From assembly GCA_009760855.2 (NCBI GenBank), contig WPIO01000003.1:5326501-5390500 (forward strand): a DNA stretch of 64,000 nt, read 5' to 3'. Source of the stretch: Cristatella mucedo. Lineage: Eukaryota; Bryozoa; Phylactolaemata; Cristatellidae. The notes under the pieces are model-generated. The model ran no database searches. It saw only the letters and a list, made by a program, of their open reading frames with translations, and had not been told where the DNA came from. This document shows, in pieces, positions 1 through 13,200 of this stretch. How positions within the stretch are numbered: the first letter of the stretch is position 1; every line of letters begins with the position of its first letter. The position numbers and the translations under genes were made by a program.

Positions 1-1125
1 TTCGGAGCTCACAAAGGGGCCATGTATTAATTATGACTGTGATCGGTTCCGTCTGCTTAGCTGAACTTATTTGAGCTTGTTCCATGATTCTTGCGCTGCT
101 TCGAAGAGCTACTTCGACCGGTACGAATAACTCCCTTATGAGGTCCAGCTCTTACCTCCTTTTCGCTTGTACAAGCAAAACAGCACAAAGACTTTAAATG
201 AGTTCGTAAAATCATTCTTATCTGATTTTTTAAAGTGCTCAAATTAATAACAGTTGATAGCTGGTCTGGCAATGATTGGGCTCTACAAACTCGTCCTACT
301 GAAACCTACTACCTATTTCACGGTGCTAATAAGCTCTGCTGATGAAACCAGCCCTGGAGATCGGGTGAGCGAGTGAGGCACTCCGACCAGAGGTTTCACA
401 CTCAATCAGCATTTCAATCGGCCCTACCACTAAAAGTTGAATCTCGGCCTAACCGCTTAGTACGACTAATCATTGCAGCTATTTCTCCAAATTTTTTCCA
501 TGCATGTTTGGAAAAACATGCTGACTACAGCCAGAAGTACAGCACAAGTAGGTTCAAGCTTGACAACGGCCTACTTTATTCTTAGCTCATTGATGAGAAC
601 TGCTAGCAAAATCAAAGATATCGACAATTAATCATCACGAATCAGTCAGTAAGATTACGAAGCTCAAGGAAAACTCAATACAATAGGTCGACGAAGCTGA
701 GCATTCTGTTTTGTATTTTAAGAAAAGCAATGGTGACATCAATGCCAAATATGGCAGGGCTGACTGGCAAGGGTAGGCTTGCTGGACGTAATGTGGTCAA
801 TCTGCAACTTATTCCTGAGCCGCTATGGCAGTGAAAGCCTTACCAGTTCGCTTGAAAAATCAAAGCATGCTTACGGCGGACGACTGCTAGATATATTTTA
901 GCGATAAGCACACACGAAGCAGTGGCGTTCTATCACCAGGCAATGAATCCCAACGTTTAGTGGAACTGATAAAACAAGTTAGTTCTACCGTAAACAAATC
1001 AACTTCAACAGCCATTTTTTATCCCTGGGCAGTTCGAGGTATACACTGTGAAATATATCAATTATGATAATCTGACAACCAAAGGTAGCCAAGACACTAA
1101 TATCTAGATCAAGGTACCAACGAAA
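1..1125. other. 3' flank of the P450 gene, no gene seen
   Basis: No open frame with recognisable homology and no repeat family I could name is visible here. The stretch lies downstream of the stop codon of the minus-strand P450 gene, so part of it is probably that gene's 3' untranslated region. Short open frames on both strands look like chance. Confidence 0.5.
575..580 (-). promoter_or_regulatory. candidate poly(A) signal AATAAA of the P450 gene
   Basis: AATAAA on the minus strand, about 545 bases past the P450 stop codon. It is the first canonical hexamer I found downstream. A variant hexamer closer to the stop could be used instead. Confidence 0.25.
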
Positions 1126-1295
1126 TCACAAGCCACAGCAGTGAGGTGTTAGCTTGACCAGAATGCCATTGGACGGCCGAAGAATGAGGTCAGCAACAGG
1201 ATTCAAGTCATCAGTTTTTTGTGCAGCTTCCACAGTAAAGTTTCGGAAGACATATGCTAGCACAACCTTGAGCTCAGTCAGGGCGAACTTTTGAC
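1126..1295 (-). CDS. CYP4V2: CYP4V2-like exon 13 (last coding exon)
   Basis: Residues 442-497 and the TGA stop. It opens with [10 protein letters not shown], which completes the heme loop begun in exon 12, and contains LILRPSNGI, the conserved C-terminal strand of CYP4. Acceptor TTTGTAG, phase 1, matches the exon 12 donor. Confidence 0.92.
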
Positions 1296-4200
1296 CTACA
1301 AAGTGCAGAAACACGTGAAAGATCCACACATTCAGGCCTATTAGGTAATAATAATAATAATAACAATAATGCACTTGAGCCCTCAGAGAACTCAATCTCT
1401 TTCTAGGCACTAGTGCCTAGAAAGAGATTGAGTTCTCTGAGGGGCTGCAAAGGGAAACGCGATTGAATGGTGAGTAACATCATGCTTCATTAACAACATG
1501 AATAACATGTTTAGGGGTGACATGCACAGGGTCAGCATGCAAATGTGGTTAGTGGCAGCATGCACAGTGTCAGCACGCATAAGCACATCAAGGACGAATC
1601 GCAGGGACCCACTCGATGCTGTCCTAAATAGGTGTGTTTTTAAGTTCCTTTTAAATATGGTCAAGTCAGGGGATGTTCTGACGCATGTCGGGAGGGAGTT
1701 CCAGGCCTTGGGAGCATACGAACTAAATGCACGGTCTCCAAAGGATTTGAGGTTTGTACGAGGTATTGGTAAACTGTTGGATTCCAAAAAACGGTGGTAC
1801 GAAGCTTGGCCTGATGGGGGAGTAGATCTGAGCGATAGGCTGGAGCCAAAGAATGAAGTGACCTAAAAGTGATCGACAAAACCTAGGTAAATAAGCAACG
1901 GCTATAAATCCTTAGAGCCAGTCGTGGGAATGACATACATTGCCAAATTAGAATCCACCTTAGTTGAGGCAGAGAGGGTAGGACAGATTACATTTCACCA
2001 GTTGACTCTCCTATGCAGATTCGAATGCTATTGCTAACAAAAGCAGGGAGGGGAACTTTCTCATAATGTGCAGCACGTTCATTGAGTGCAATCCAAACAG
2101 TTTCAACTGGCCAGCCTTTTGCTTATTTGTGCCACCAAAGACTAAAGTGCACTACTCTTTGCAAGGATAACTATAAATCAATGCCAAGTCTAGCATGCAA
2201 GGTCGACGTGCAAGCTCTACATGCATTCATGTCCACGGGTATTTACGAACCCCGGAATAGAAGTATTTATGAGGCCACTGAAGCTGGGAGTGACCTACTA
2301 GACAAAGAAGTAAGCACCCAGCTACAGAAATTGCCTTCACATTAGCTACTGACGAGCAGGACCCTAAGGGACCCTAATACTACCAGAGTGCTAAAAAATC
2401 GACCGACTTAACCTAAAACAATTACCATTTTAAAAACCCATTCACATCTTAAGCACAAGGTCATATTGAGCATAATCACAAACATTTTTTATGGTGGCGA
2501 GATTGCGGGGGATTGACACGCCTGCCCCAGATCAATTCCTCACCCGGCTGTCTTAGCAGCTGCTAGTGCTGATACCGATGCCAAAGACAAAGGAGCACGG
2601 CCTTTACAATAAGGACGTGCTGCTAGCACTTCAGAAACGGGTAATTAACTAGCAACAGAAACGACGCTAGTCGTCTTGGGTTGAGTGAAAGGGATGCACG
2701 AGATTTATAAATGAGATTGAAACTGGCAAAGTATATCAAAAGAACTTCGAGTAAAACAGAAACCCCTTAGCGCCCATAAATAAAGTAGTCGCAGGCCTTT
2801 AACTGACCACGCTTGCACTTTCCCATAGGAAGGCTAGCTTGATGCTGCTGACACAAGAATCGGAAACCATGATGAGGAGGCAGTTGGCCGGAAAATGGTT
2901 AGTCACCAACTTTCGTAGCAGACAATCTTTCGACGACTGGGCGAAAAAGCCCGTGGCTGAGTACAACTGTGTGATGCCTGAACCATAGTTTCACGTGCCG
3001 GCATCTCACTGCCTATGATTCCTGGCATTAGGGATCAGAATTTGTACCTCAAAGTGTTCAGAATGTGGATGTAATTTCTGCCAGAAGTCCGATGAAAGAT
3101 AAATTAATGTACCAGCAGGAAGTGATGCAAAGTATGTGATGCAAATGGGATCGGAAAATAATTTTTACGACTCCTGCTATGGTCATGAATTGGCCTGGTA
3201 AGTCGCAATATCGAAGTCCTGCAGTACATCTCAAGGTGACTCAGATCGGCGACTGAGATGCAATGTCACCCACAGCCCTAACCGGCAGACACACTTTTCT
3301 AGCGGTTTCGAACGCTCTGGAGTAGACACTGCAGGGCACAGTCTAGAAGCTGGTGACTTTGCTGCTAAGCCGGGAGCAGGCGGTCATCTAGTCCCCGAGT
3401 CTTAGCCCAGAGGTAAGGTGCTTGCTCTTCACGATCCAGATCGCGAGTTCGAGTATTGCAGTGGGCGATCCTTAATTGTCTACTCCAAGTGGTCGTGACA
3501 GATACAATGGCTCCTTTGCTCTATACAAATGAGGCTGTTAAATCAGCTAACTTATAATCAAGAACCAAGGTGGGATGACTTCTTACTGACTAAGAATTTA
3601 GGGTAGTGCTATTTCATATAAATTCTGAGAGCTTAATATTTTGTTATGCACTACTTGCATTATCACCTTACGGCTTGGAGAATTTTAGCCTGAAAACCGA
3701 ACGGCAGATTCCCTTTAATACGTTGGTGGCAGTGGGTCATGGACTAATGTTCACGAGTGTAAGCAGTCCCTGCCCGTGAACAACTACCCTTACATCCAGT
3801 ACAGTGAATTCACATTTTAGTTGTACCTGAATGAAACTGCCACCCATGCCCAATGCCCAGTCTGACCATTTCCTTGAATGAGCAGTGGTAGTCAGATTTG
3901 AATGCACAAAGCACAAAGAAGCAAGACGAAATGCTCAGGCAATTTACCGATGCAGTTACGCATTCCTGCCGAAAATGGCACATAGGCATAAGGATGTCTT
4001 TTTGCAGACTTCTCTGGAGCAAACCGATCAGGATCAAACTTCTCGGGCTCGGGATAGACCTTTGGATCCCGATGAAGCAAACTCGTGAAGATGAGAACTG
4101 TGGTTCCAGAAGGCACCTCGTAGCCACCTGCCAGAGCCATTTTGGCATGCAATCATAACAGCACGTGCGACTGCCACTTTAAGTGCTCACATAACCTAAA

Positions 4201-7200
4201 CTGGCAAGTGCCTTGCACACTCGCATGCAAACACACAGGCACACACACAAATGCACAAAAACATGAGATTGCAAGTGTGCCCCAAAATAACACCACACAT
4301 GTAGTTGAGTAAATGCCATAAGTCTACGCACACACAGCAAATATTTTCAGAATCTTTGACACTCAGGTAATAGGCTATCGAAATGAGCCCTTAGCAATGA
4401 GCTGGCTAGTGGTATGCAATCGAATACACACGATAAAGGTGTATAAAGTACACAATAAATACATGGGGTGATAGCAGAGAAGTAACCTGTCAATGGTCTG
4501 CTTACCAATCAGTGCATTTTCAGACAGCCGTCGTCCAAACCAAGGTACCGACGGAAAGAGTCGCAAAGTCTCCTAAAAAACAACTACACTCAAGTTAAAC
4601 AATTTCTACCCACAGCTTCAGGAGCAAGACAACACGGGTCTGCTTCGATGCTCGACTTAAGTCCGGATCACCTTGATCACACATTCTAAGTATGGGAGTC
4701 TTTTCAAGTCGTCGTGGTCTATGTCGCGACCACTATCTCCTGCAAAAATACCAGAGTGGCATTTGTGCTAAACAAGTAACAAAGCAAGTTTTTTTAAATG
4801 AAAGATAAAGAAGCGGCTCATTATTACTTTATCACCATGACAGAATTTAGAATAACGAATAATAAAAACTTACAGAACAAAATGAATGTGAAGCTATCAG
4901 TGCAATAACGTCCAGGAATTACAAACAGTATTGCCTTTGAAAAATAATGTTGCAGTATTAAACGTAGTACTGAATTTGCTCTATGTATGTATGCATCTCC
5001 ATCTGTAACTCCACAAAGTCATAAAAACAATGTGGGTGTTACGCAGGAGAGTTTTGTATAGCTCACTCACAGCCTAAGCGGCTTTCGGTACGCATTCGGT
5101 AGCCAACAGACTTCGTCTCACGCAACAAAGAGAAAGTGGGAAGCATTGCAGAGTCAGGAGAGCAGTTGAGGTAGTGAGTAGCATGGAAGTAGCAGCTTAG
5201 GACCGCTGAAAAGGATGAGCCATAGTCGGCAGTAGGAAAGTAGTTGTCGTTGCGTAAGAACTATGGAAGCGAGTTCCACAGTCTAGGACCTGCAGAGCTC
5301 AAGCTTCTGTCGCCAACGGTCTTAAAGCGGATGAATGGGACAGCTAATTTTTTGCCCACACAGGACCTGAGGGTGCGAACAGGCTGAAACTGGTGCCACA
5401 GTTCAGCTAGGTACGCAGAAGCAAAGCCGTGGCAGGCCTTGTGGGTCAGCCCAAGAACTTTTCTCTGTATCCGTTGATCAACCGGCATCCATCCTAGCTC
5501 TTTTAGAAAGGAGACACCTGCTCAAACTTCTGGGACTTGAAGACTAGCCTTGCATATTCATATTAAACTGCAGTGCCCTAGTTGCTTTCTTTGGTAGCCC
5601 AGCCAAATGGGAATTACAATAATCGAGCCGAGACACAACTAAGGAGCTAGTTAAATGTTCTACAAGCCACTGTGGAAGAAAGCTCCTAATCTTGGATAGC
5701 GATCGGACGTGAGGGCTAGCTGTAAAAGCAGTCTTCTGAATGAAGCTTTAAAAATTGAGGCAGCTGTCAAAACTGGCACCTAAATTTCAAGCACGTGGTG
5801 ATGACCCACAATAGCATCACCTATTAGAAGAGCAAAGCCTTTCAATCCAGCCACACGTTCAGGGTATCCTACAAGCAGCAGTTTGGTTTTATCGTCATTT
5901 AATTTCAGGAATTTTTCCGACATTCAGGATCGAATATCGGCAAGGCAAACATTTAGTTTCCCAGTTGCTGCAGCAGATTTCGACGGTTTGAATGACAAAT
6001 ACAACTGAGTATCATCAGCATAGAAGTGATATCCTATTCCACGGGCCTTAATCACTTTTCCCAGAGGTTGTGTATTAATGGAGAACAGCAAGGGACCAAG
6101 TACAGACCCTCGAGGGACTCCACAGGTGACCCTTCTCGTTTGTGAGATCTGACCCCCGAACGACACGGATTGAACACGACCAGACAAGTACGATTTAAGC
6201 CATGTCAGTGCTTCGTCTGCTAGACCGATCGTTGTTCTCAATCGTTCAAGCAGAACCTGGTCACCAATGGTGTCGAAGGCAGCAGACAGATCTAGCAGAG
6301 CTAGGGCAGTGGCATTCCTGTCATTGTTACTACGTAGAATGTCATTGTTAACACGGAGGAAAGCAGTTTTAGTGGAGTGCTGCCTTTTGAACCATGATTG
6401 AAATGTTTCTGACTTTTCATTCTTCTTAATATGTTCAACCAGCTGCGTAGCAACATTTTTTCAAGAATCTTTGACAAGAAAGGAAGAAGGGAAACTGAGC
6501 GATAGTTTGCAAGGACCTCTGTATCTAATCCAGGCTTTTTAAGTATGGGTCTAACGATTGCCGATTTGAAGGACTTGGGGACGACCCCTTTTCCCAAAGA
6601 AGCATTAACAATCTTGGTTATGGCAGGGCTAAGTTGGTCTGCTAGTGAAGACCACAGATATGAAGGTATAAGGTCTTCAGGAGACGAGCTCTTTTTGCTA
6701 GACCGTATTAAGGTAGCCACATCGCATACAGAAACCTCTGAGAACCTTTTAAGGAAGGTCACAGGTTGTGGAACCGCGATTGCTTTAGTCGGAGAGGGCT
6801 TAATGCGATTGCTTTAGTCGGAAGGGGCTTAATGGAGGCACGAATGTGCACAATTCTTTCAGTAAAGAAGGTTGAAAACTTGTTTGGCTATCTGGGGAGT
6901 CAGACCTCCCAGCATTGGCCAGTAAAAGGATTGCTGTCTTATAAATCTGTTTAAGGTCCGACTGACAGGAATTCAGCTTTCGGATGAAAAAAGAAACCCT
7001 CGTTTTTTTAAGCTTTCGGTTGTAAACTCGAAGGAAGTCTTTGAAATTGACTTGATCTGCATTAGACCCAGATTACTTGAAACGAAGTTCAGCCTGCACT
7101 TAACCCGGCACATCTTTAGGAGTTTTTTGTAAATTGAAAGGAATCATCAAGCTCTAATATATTAGTATTTAATTATGAATTAGTTTGGCCTAATGATGAA

Positions 7201-10200
7201 CGTTCCCTTTCTATTAACAATTTCTTAATTATTGCGTTTCCAATACTGGTGAAGCTTGCCTATTTCCAACTAAATCCTCAATATAATTAGAAAAGAAGAT
7301 GATAAAGCACACCACTCAAGATCATATTAAAAATAATGCAACACAGCTCTCCAAGTACAATCAATCATGAACTGAATTCAAGATCGCTGCATTACGATCA
7401 GAGAATACCTTACACTCACGAGCTCGCCTGCATAGGCAGTAATGCCCATATTTCGAATACTTAATAACTTAAAAGGGTGTCATCCTCTGAAGACTGGTCA
7501 TGCGACTTCGACAAACTTAGGTTCACACTGAATCAAATTCTAATAATTGCAGGACTGTGGCTACATCACCATTTAATGAAAAACTATTAGCATATGCAAG
7601 CCAAGCACTCTGGCTATCAAATGTTTAACCAAACAGCCCTAGGTTCAGACCTAGCAAGTAATAGAGTTAAACAGGCTTATCAAAACAAGCACAAGGCTAA
7701 GATGAAGAGAGTGCAAACATTGATCTCGGCTCCAAAAACCTGTCTTTTTGAAAATATAGTGCATTCGTACGAATGCAAACTCTGCTGCTGCTCAAAAGCC
7801 ACGTTGCACCTTGTTTTACGACACACATACCAAAAGTAAAAACCAGCATATAGAAAATAGTCCTTCATTCCAACTGCCATTCATGCTACTGGCTTAGGTA
7901 TTGCTATTGGGTAGGAATGGCATCGAATAAGAAGACAGGAAAACAAATGTCCGGAGAGCAGCTAGCAAACTCATCGCATACCGAATATGCTACGGAGTTC
8001 CTCGTGAATCTTCTGCTGCACATCCTGATGAGATCCGACCAGATGTATGCACCATGCAAGTGCAGCAGCCGTTGTGTCGTGACCCTGTAGGGAGCCGCAG
8101 ATGGACTCACGTGCTGCCAAGCTTGCTATGCAGGCTGCATGTCCATGCACGCAGTCACACGGACAACACTCCAAACTCGGTTCAGCAGAGAGGTAACTGC
8201 ACTGCCAGGGTAATATAATAATAATAACAATGATAATAATAGCTCGTTTGTCTAGCGTCCTAAGAGAAACAGGTTTTATTCCGGGGCTTTACAATATGCT
8301 ACCAGGGAAGTAATAACCAAATGGTTGTGTCACACAAGGTATCATGCTTAGACAAGCACGAATATGTTATCACGACGTATAGGTTTTGCAAGCACAGGTA
8401 ATGCTAATTTAAGTAGTATTAACTGCATAATATTTATTGGTCCTCTCGAATACCTCAACGGGTCAACAAAATGAGCACCAAATTTCACCAAAGCATATAA
8501 ATGCTGCATTACGGTACAAATGCGCTTGCACAGTTTGCCAGCTCACTTCAAACATGAAAGTGTCCACCTCTTCCCGAATGTCATCACGTGACAAAGCCGG
8601 TTCCATGTGAAGCAGCAGGTCGAGGAAGGCCATCCTCTTCGCAGTCAGTGCCCCACTGCTGCTGCTTCCGGTGCCCTGGTCGGCCAGCTGCTCGGTACGG
8701 AGCTCGGTGCGCCTCTCATCAATGACCTGAGTGAGCGAAACAGCGGGGTGGGCAGCTCACAGCCTAGTTCAGCTGACAGGGCACCTCTTTGGTCTACGCC
8801 GAGACACCAGAGCAGAGTGGCTCAGGACGCGGACATGATGTGCAGAAGCACCTGCGTCCGAGCCGAGCGCATGTGCAGCGGCGGAAGCAGCATCTGCAGG
8901 CACCGAAACACCTTAGAGGAGCGCTCACCGAGTTCGTGAAGTCATGCAATACTTTCACTGCATTTCTAAACTGTCGGCCCTGTGGCAGCAGACCAAAAAC
9001 CGCCGAGCTCCATAGCCAGGGGCGCCTCTGTCGGAGAGATATGAGTTCAGAGGCCCTGCATTTATGAGGAAGAAGTGCACGGCTAGACGAGCCGGAATGG
9101 GAGCCTGGCATGAGAGCTCAAACGCTGCACCCGACAGGGCACACAGAGCGAAAATATATATGTTTGAATCATCACACCTGTAAACGGCATCTACATAGTA
9201 GGCATGGCCTTCGTTTTGTATGTCCAGGTTCTTACCCATAGCAGTCTCTGGAAAAAAAATCACAGCAATTAAGCAGCCCATTACTGTTGCCAAACAGCCT
9301 AGGCACTCTGGGTTCATGGTGACGAAACGAGTGGTACAAAGCGGTCCTTGGATAGGAGAGCTTAGAACTCGTCGCTGGAGAAGAAAACCCTTGGATGTTA
9401 TTCTAAAGGGGCCGATCCAATAAGCCGCTCTGACAAGAACTTCTTTCGGAGCTTGACCTGCTAATTCGCCTTTGTCAGAAATGCCTTCCCTGGAGGTATG
9501 CAAATCACCGGCTATGGTTAAAGCACTGAGCAGCTTTTCAGCTGGCCACCTCTGGCTGGCACGACCCTTTGGTGGCTAGCACAGGTCTGGCAAAGCAGGC
9601 AGCAGACGACCAGTGCTTAGAAAGACCGTGTGGTCTGTCAAAACTGCATACCGAAAGCCAGGGCGATGATTGCCGTGCTACTTGTTTTGACAGGTGAGCA
9701 GTATGGACGGTGAGGGGCAGGGCAAAGACATGAGGCCTATGCTAGTGAGAACCTTGGACAACCGAGTACAAGCTGCCACAGCTGGCCTCCACTAAGAAGA
9801 ATGACCAAATGCTTGGGCTGACCTCCCAGAATGCCGTTTCTGGTCACCGGAAGCAGGTTCAGCTCTACATCATAGTGTTATCTAACAAGATTTTAACTAC
9901 TTTGGTACATCTTATGCTAACTGCTACCATCTACTCCTGAAACAGAAAAAAAAGCAGTTTTACCTCTCACTGCAGAAACCCAATGCTATGAAGCCACTGC
10001 GACAGTAAAAAAATATAAGAGAGTTAACACAGTAACCTCGAGGTAATGAAGCTCTTTTAATGTTGAATCCAGTAGCTATAGACCCTAGGTAGTCAATGCA
10101 ATGAGCCATGAACTGTAGGATAGCGAACTTGAGTGAACGAGTGCCTGTGGTGTGTTGGGCTAGGTCCTTAGAGACAAGCGAATCGGTTGAAGTGCCAGAA

Positions 10201-13200
10201 ACCGGCAAAACTACGTGTACAATAGGTATGTGCTTTGGCACAAGGCCTCTGGCTGGCTGCTACTGGATAGCAGTGCTGACCCACACCCGTCTGTAGCCAT
10301 GCATACACTTAGCTGACCATTTCTTCGATTCCAGACATAAGTGCAGATAGCTGGTTAAGGTTCTACATTAGGGGACTGATATTAGGAGCTTGTTGAGCTA
10401 GAAAGGAGCCAGGCTCGGGTACCATAACATAAGAAATCCATCGAGTGGGGGATTGTACGTAGGGGTAGTGTCTGCTGTCGGTGCTCGTGATAAAACCTGA
10501 TATGATTGCCCACTGATATGATAATATGACAGCACTTTGTAATACCTCAGTATCGCACAAGATAGCTCTATTCATGCTAGTATAATGAAATGAACTGCAC
10601 TTTGCTTGCTCAATTTGATATAAGGTTCTTGACAAAAGTTTGCAGTTTAACAGCTGCAACACACGACCCTGGATGATAAAGTACATTGTTTAAAAATTGG
10701 TAACTTACAAAAACGAATGGTCGCACTCCACTGTAGCTTACCAGAAATCTGTTGGGCCACAGCAGATGATTACAAACTGCCTTGCTCTAATGGGCGAAAA
10801 GAAACAGCAAATTCAAATCTATCACCATCAGCTGGAAGGTTCCCGAGGACCAGTGACTCCCCAAAATCTCTCGTGGTTTCAAAAAGTATTAACACCAAGC
10901 TCTATCATTCCTATCTAGATTGCCTCATGCAGGACTAGGATCCGGACAAATGACTCAATGAAGTGATGGGTGCCTCAGGCAGTTGCAGTTTGCAAAAAAT
11001 TCTGGATAAATAGCTGGATGGTAGCCGGTGGTGGGCCATTTATCTGTTTATTTTTCACATTGGCATACGTCAAGTCGTTACCACAGATTATGTCCAATGT
11101 GTTCCGGGTTATGAGAGGGTATACGTCCAGTGTATCTGAGTTGCTAGCAGCACATCGCATCTTGTCCACGAGGGTAGCAGCATGTCGGGTGAACACCGGC
11201 AAGAAACTCTTCAACACATCAAAATGAAAGGTCGGTGTCAAAAGGTGTCTCCTATCCTTCCATTTTGCGCCAGTGCTGAAATAAAAAAAAAAATGCAGCA
11301 CGATGCGCAATAATTTACAAGGCACGGTTTTAAAGGGCACGTGATTTCGGGTTAACAAGTTTGGGGCTGAGTGCAGTGATGCTACAAGTGAATTATGCAG
11401 AAACAAATCACAACTAATCCAATAGCAGAAAATTAGAAGCAACAGACATATTTAAGAAGGAAGCTATATGGCTAAAAATGGCTGCACCCAAGCATGCACA
11501 AGCATGGCGATGCAATCTAGGCACCTATCACCACCAGTGATCCATGCCATACTATGCTAATTCTAAGTCATGTTTTCTAACATGACCACGAAAACCTGTA
11601 ATTGCATGCTGCTGTTGTGCAACAGTTGGTCTAGATATCTACAGTGAAACTGCATTATTTTACTAACATGAACCATTTCATGATCAAAGAGCACACTACT
11701 GAAGTGAACAGCCTAAGAAGACCGGGGCAGTGGTCAATCAAGCCATGCATTTAGGCATGCTCACTTCCATGTACCTTGTCAAGAGGCCAAGGCCGAGCCA
11801 ATCATGCAGGGGATCGTAGTCTGCAGACTTCTCTATGTGCTTGGAGCTGCAGAGAAGAACCTACAGCAACCAATGCATAACATGTCTAATGCTCACAAGG
11901 AGAACACTGATAAAAACAAATGACAGTAATGCAGCAATTTTATAGAGGACTAGGAGGACTATATCTCTTTTCAGTCATTGTGAAATATGCTGAAAAGAAA
12001 ATACATCAACAGATTTGTAAAAATAACAATCACAGCTATAGACGGCAAAAAATAAATAGTAAGGCAATTCACATGGGCAAAGCCATGCTCTAATCAACAG
12101 GTGGGAATTCATTTTTCCTTTAAAATTAGGCTTGAGTAACAGAATTTCTTGATGTCAGTCAGCAGAGAGTTCCAGGCTATAGGTGCATAAGAACTGAGCG
12201 TATGGTCTCTAATGGAATTGAGGTTGATGGAAGTACAGCTAAACAATCAGAAGAAAGGGTGCTGCAAGAAGGACGCCCAAGGAGTAAGTTATTTAAATAG
12301 GTGGGTCAGAGGAATCAAAAAGTGAGAGGGAGGTCGTACATTAAAGTCGGTGCACTGCTTGACAGGAGTCAGTGCAAGTCGGGGAGAAGTGTTGAAGAGT
12401 GGCATTTGCAACGTCCACTGCACTCAAGTTTTGTTGAAGGGAGGCATTTGCGATGTACACTGCAGACAAGCTTCGTTGTCGAGTTTTACACCGTCTGTGA
12501 CAATCCTTAGCACAACCACAAAGTACTTTAGAGACTTATAGAAATCAATGCAGTGTCAGATGTGGGTGGAATAACAAGACTGCCGCAAGTTATGCCAAGT
12601 TACTTAATTGAAAATATGCAGGCTTAACAACAACCTTGCAGAATAGCAATATTGATGTGTCGGCTTTCTAAGGAAAGATATAATTCCCGAGCTGGTTTGT
12701 GACCCGGGCAGTGATTAACCGAGCTGGTTTGGTCCAGCTGTTAAGGTGCTCACCCGACCAAGGTCTGGCTGTAGTCGTGGGCTCGAGCCCCGAGGCATAT
12801 GTGAAGTTCCTGAATAGAGATTAAGTTCTCTTGGGGTGCTATATAAATGAATTATATTTACAAGGAAAGATGGGTGAGCTGACCCAGTTAGTGAGCTGGA
12901 TTAACCGATGAGCAAAACATATGGCACTCTGGGTAAAATATTTCTAAGTAGATGCATACATTCTGAAAGATGCTGGAGTACTTCAGCCAGATCACAACTT
13001 ACAGAAGGGAATTTGCACTACTGTAACAAAAGAAAATAGGTACGCTTGGGCCGGGCCATGGCCTTGTACCAAAGTTACCGAAGAGAGCAAAAAGCGTTAG
13101 CACCACTTTTGATTCAATATTGCAGTTTTTTGTGTCTCAGGCTGACACAGCTATCGTTTTTAACAAGTAGATTTCAGTTGAAAGTAAACAAGGGCAAATG

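Noticed and set aside
7594-7880. Open frames on both strands in P450 intron 9
   Set aside because: No homology. Length and composition are consistent with chance.
8607-9067. Plus-strand open frames of 92-110 codons
   Set aside because: They are antisense to P450 exons 7 and 8, whose homology and splice phases decide the strand.
9220-9503. Extended frames around P450 exon 6 as a separate gene
   Set aside because: Outside 9178-9247 there is no homology. The frame simply runs into intron sequence.
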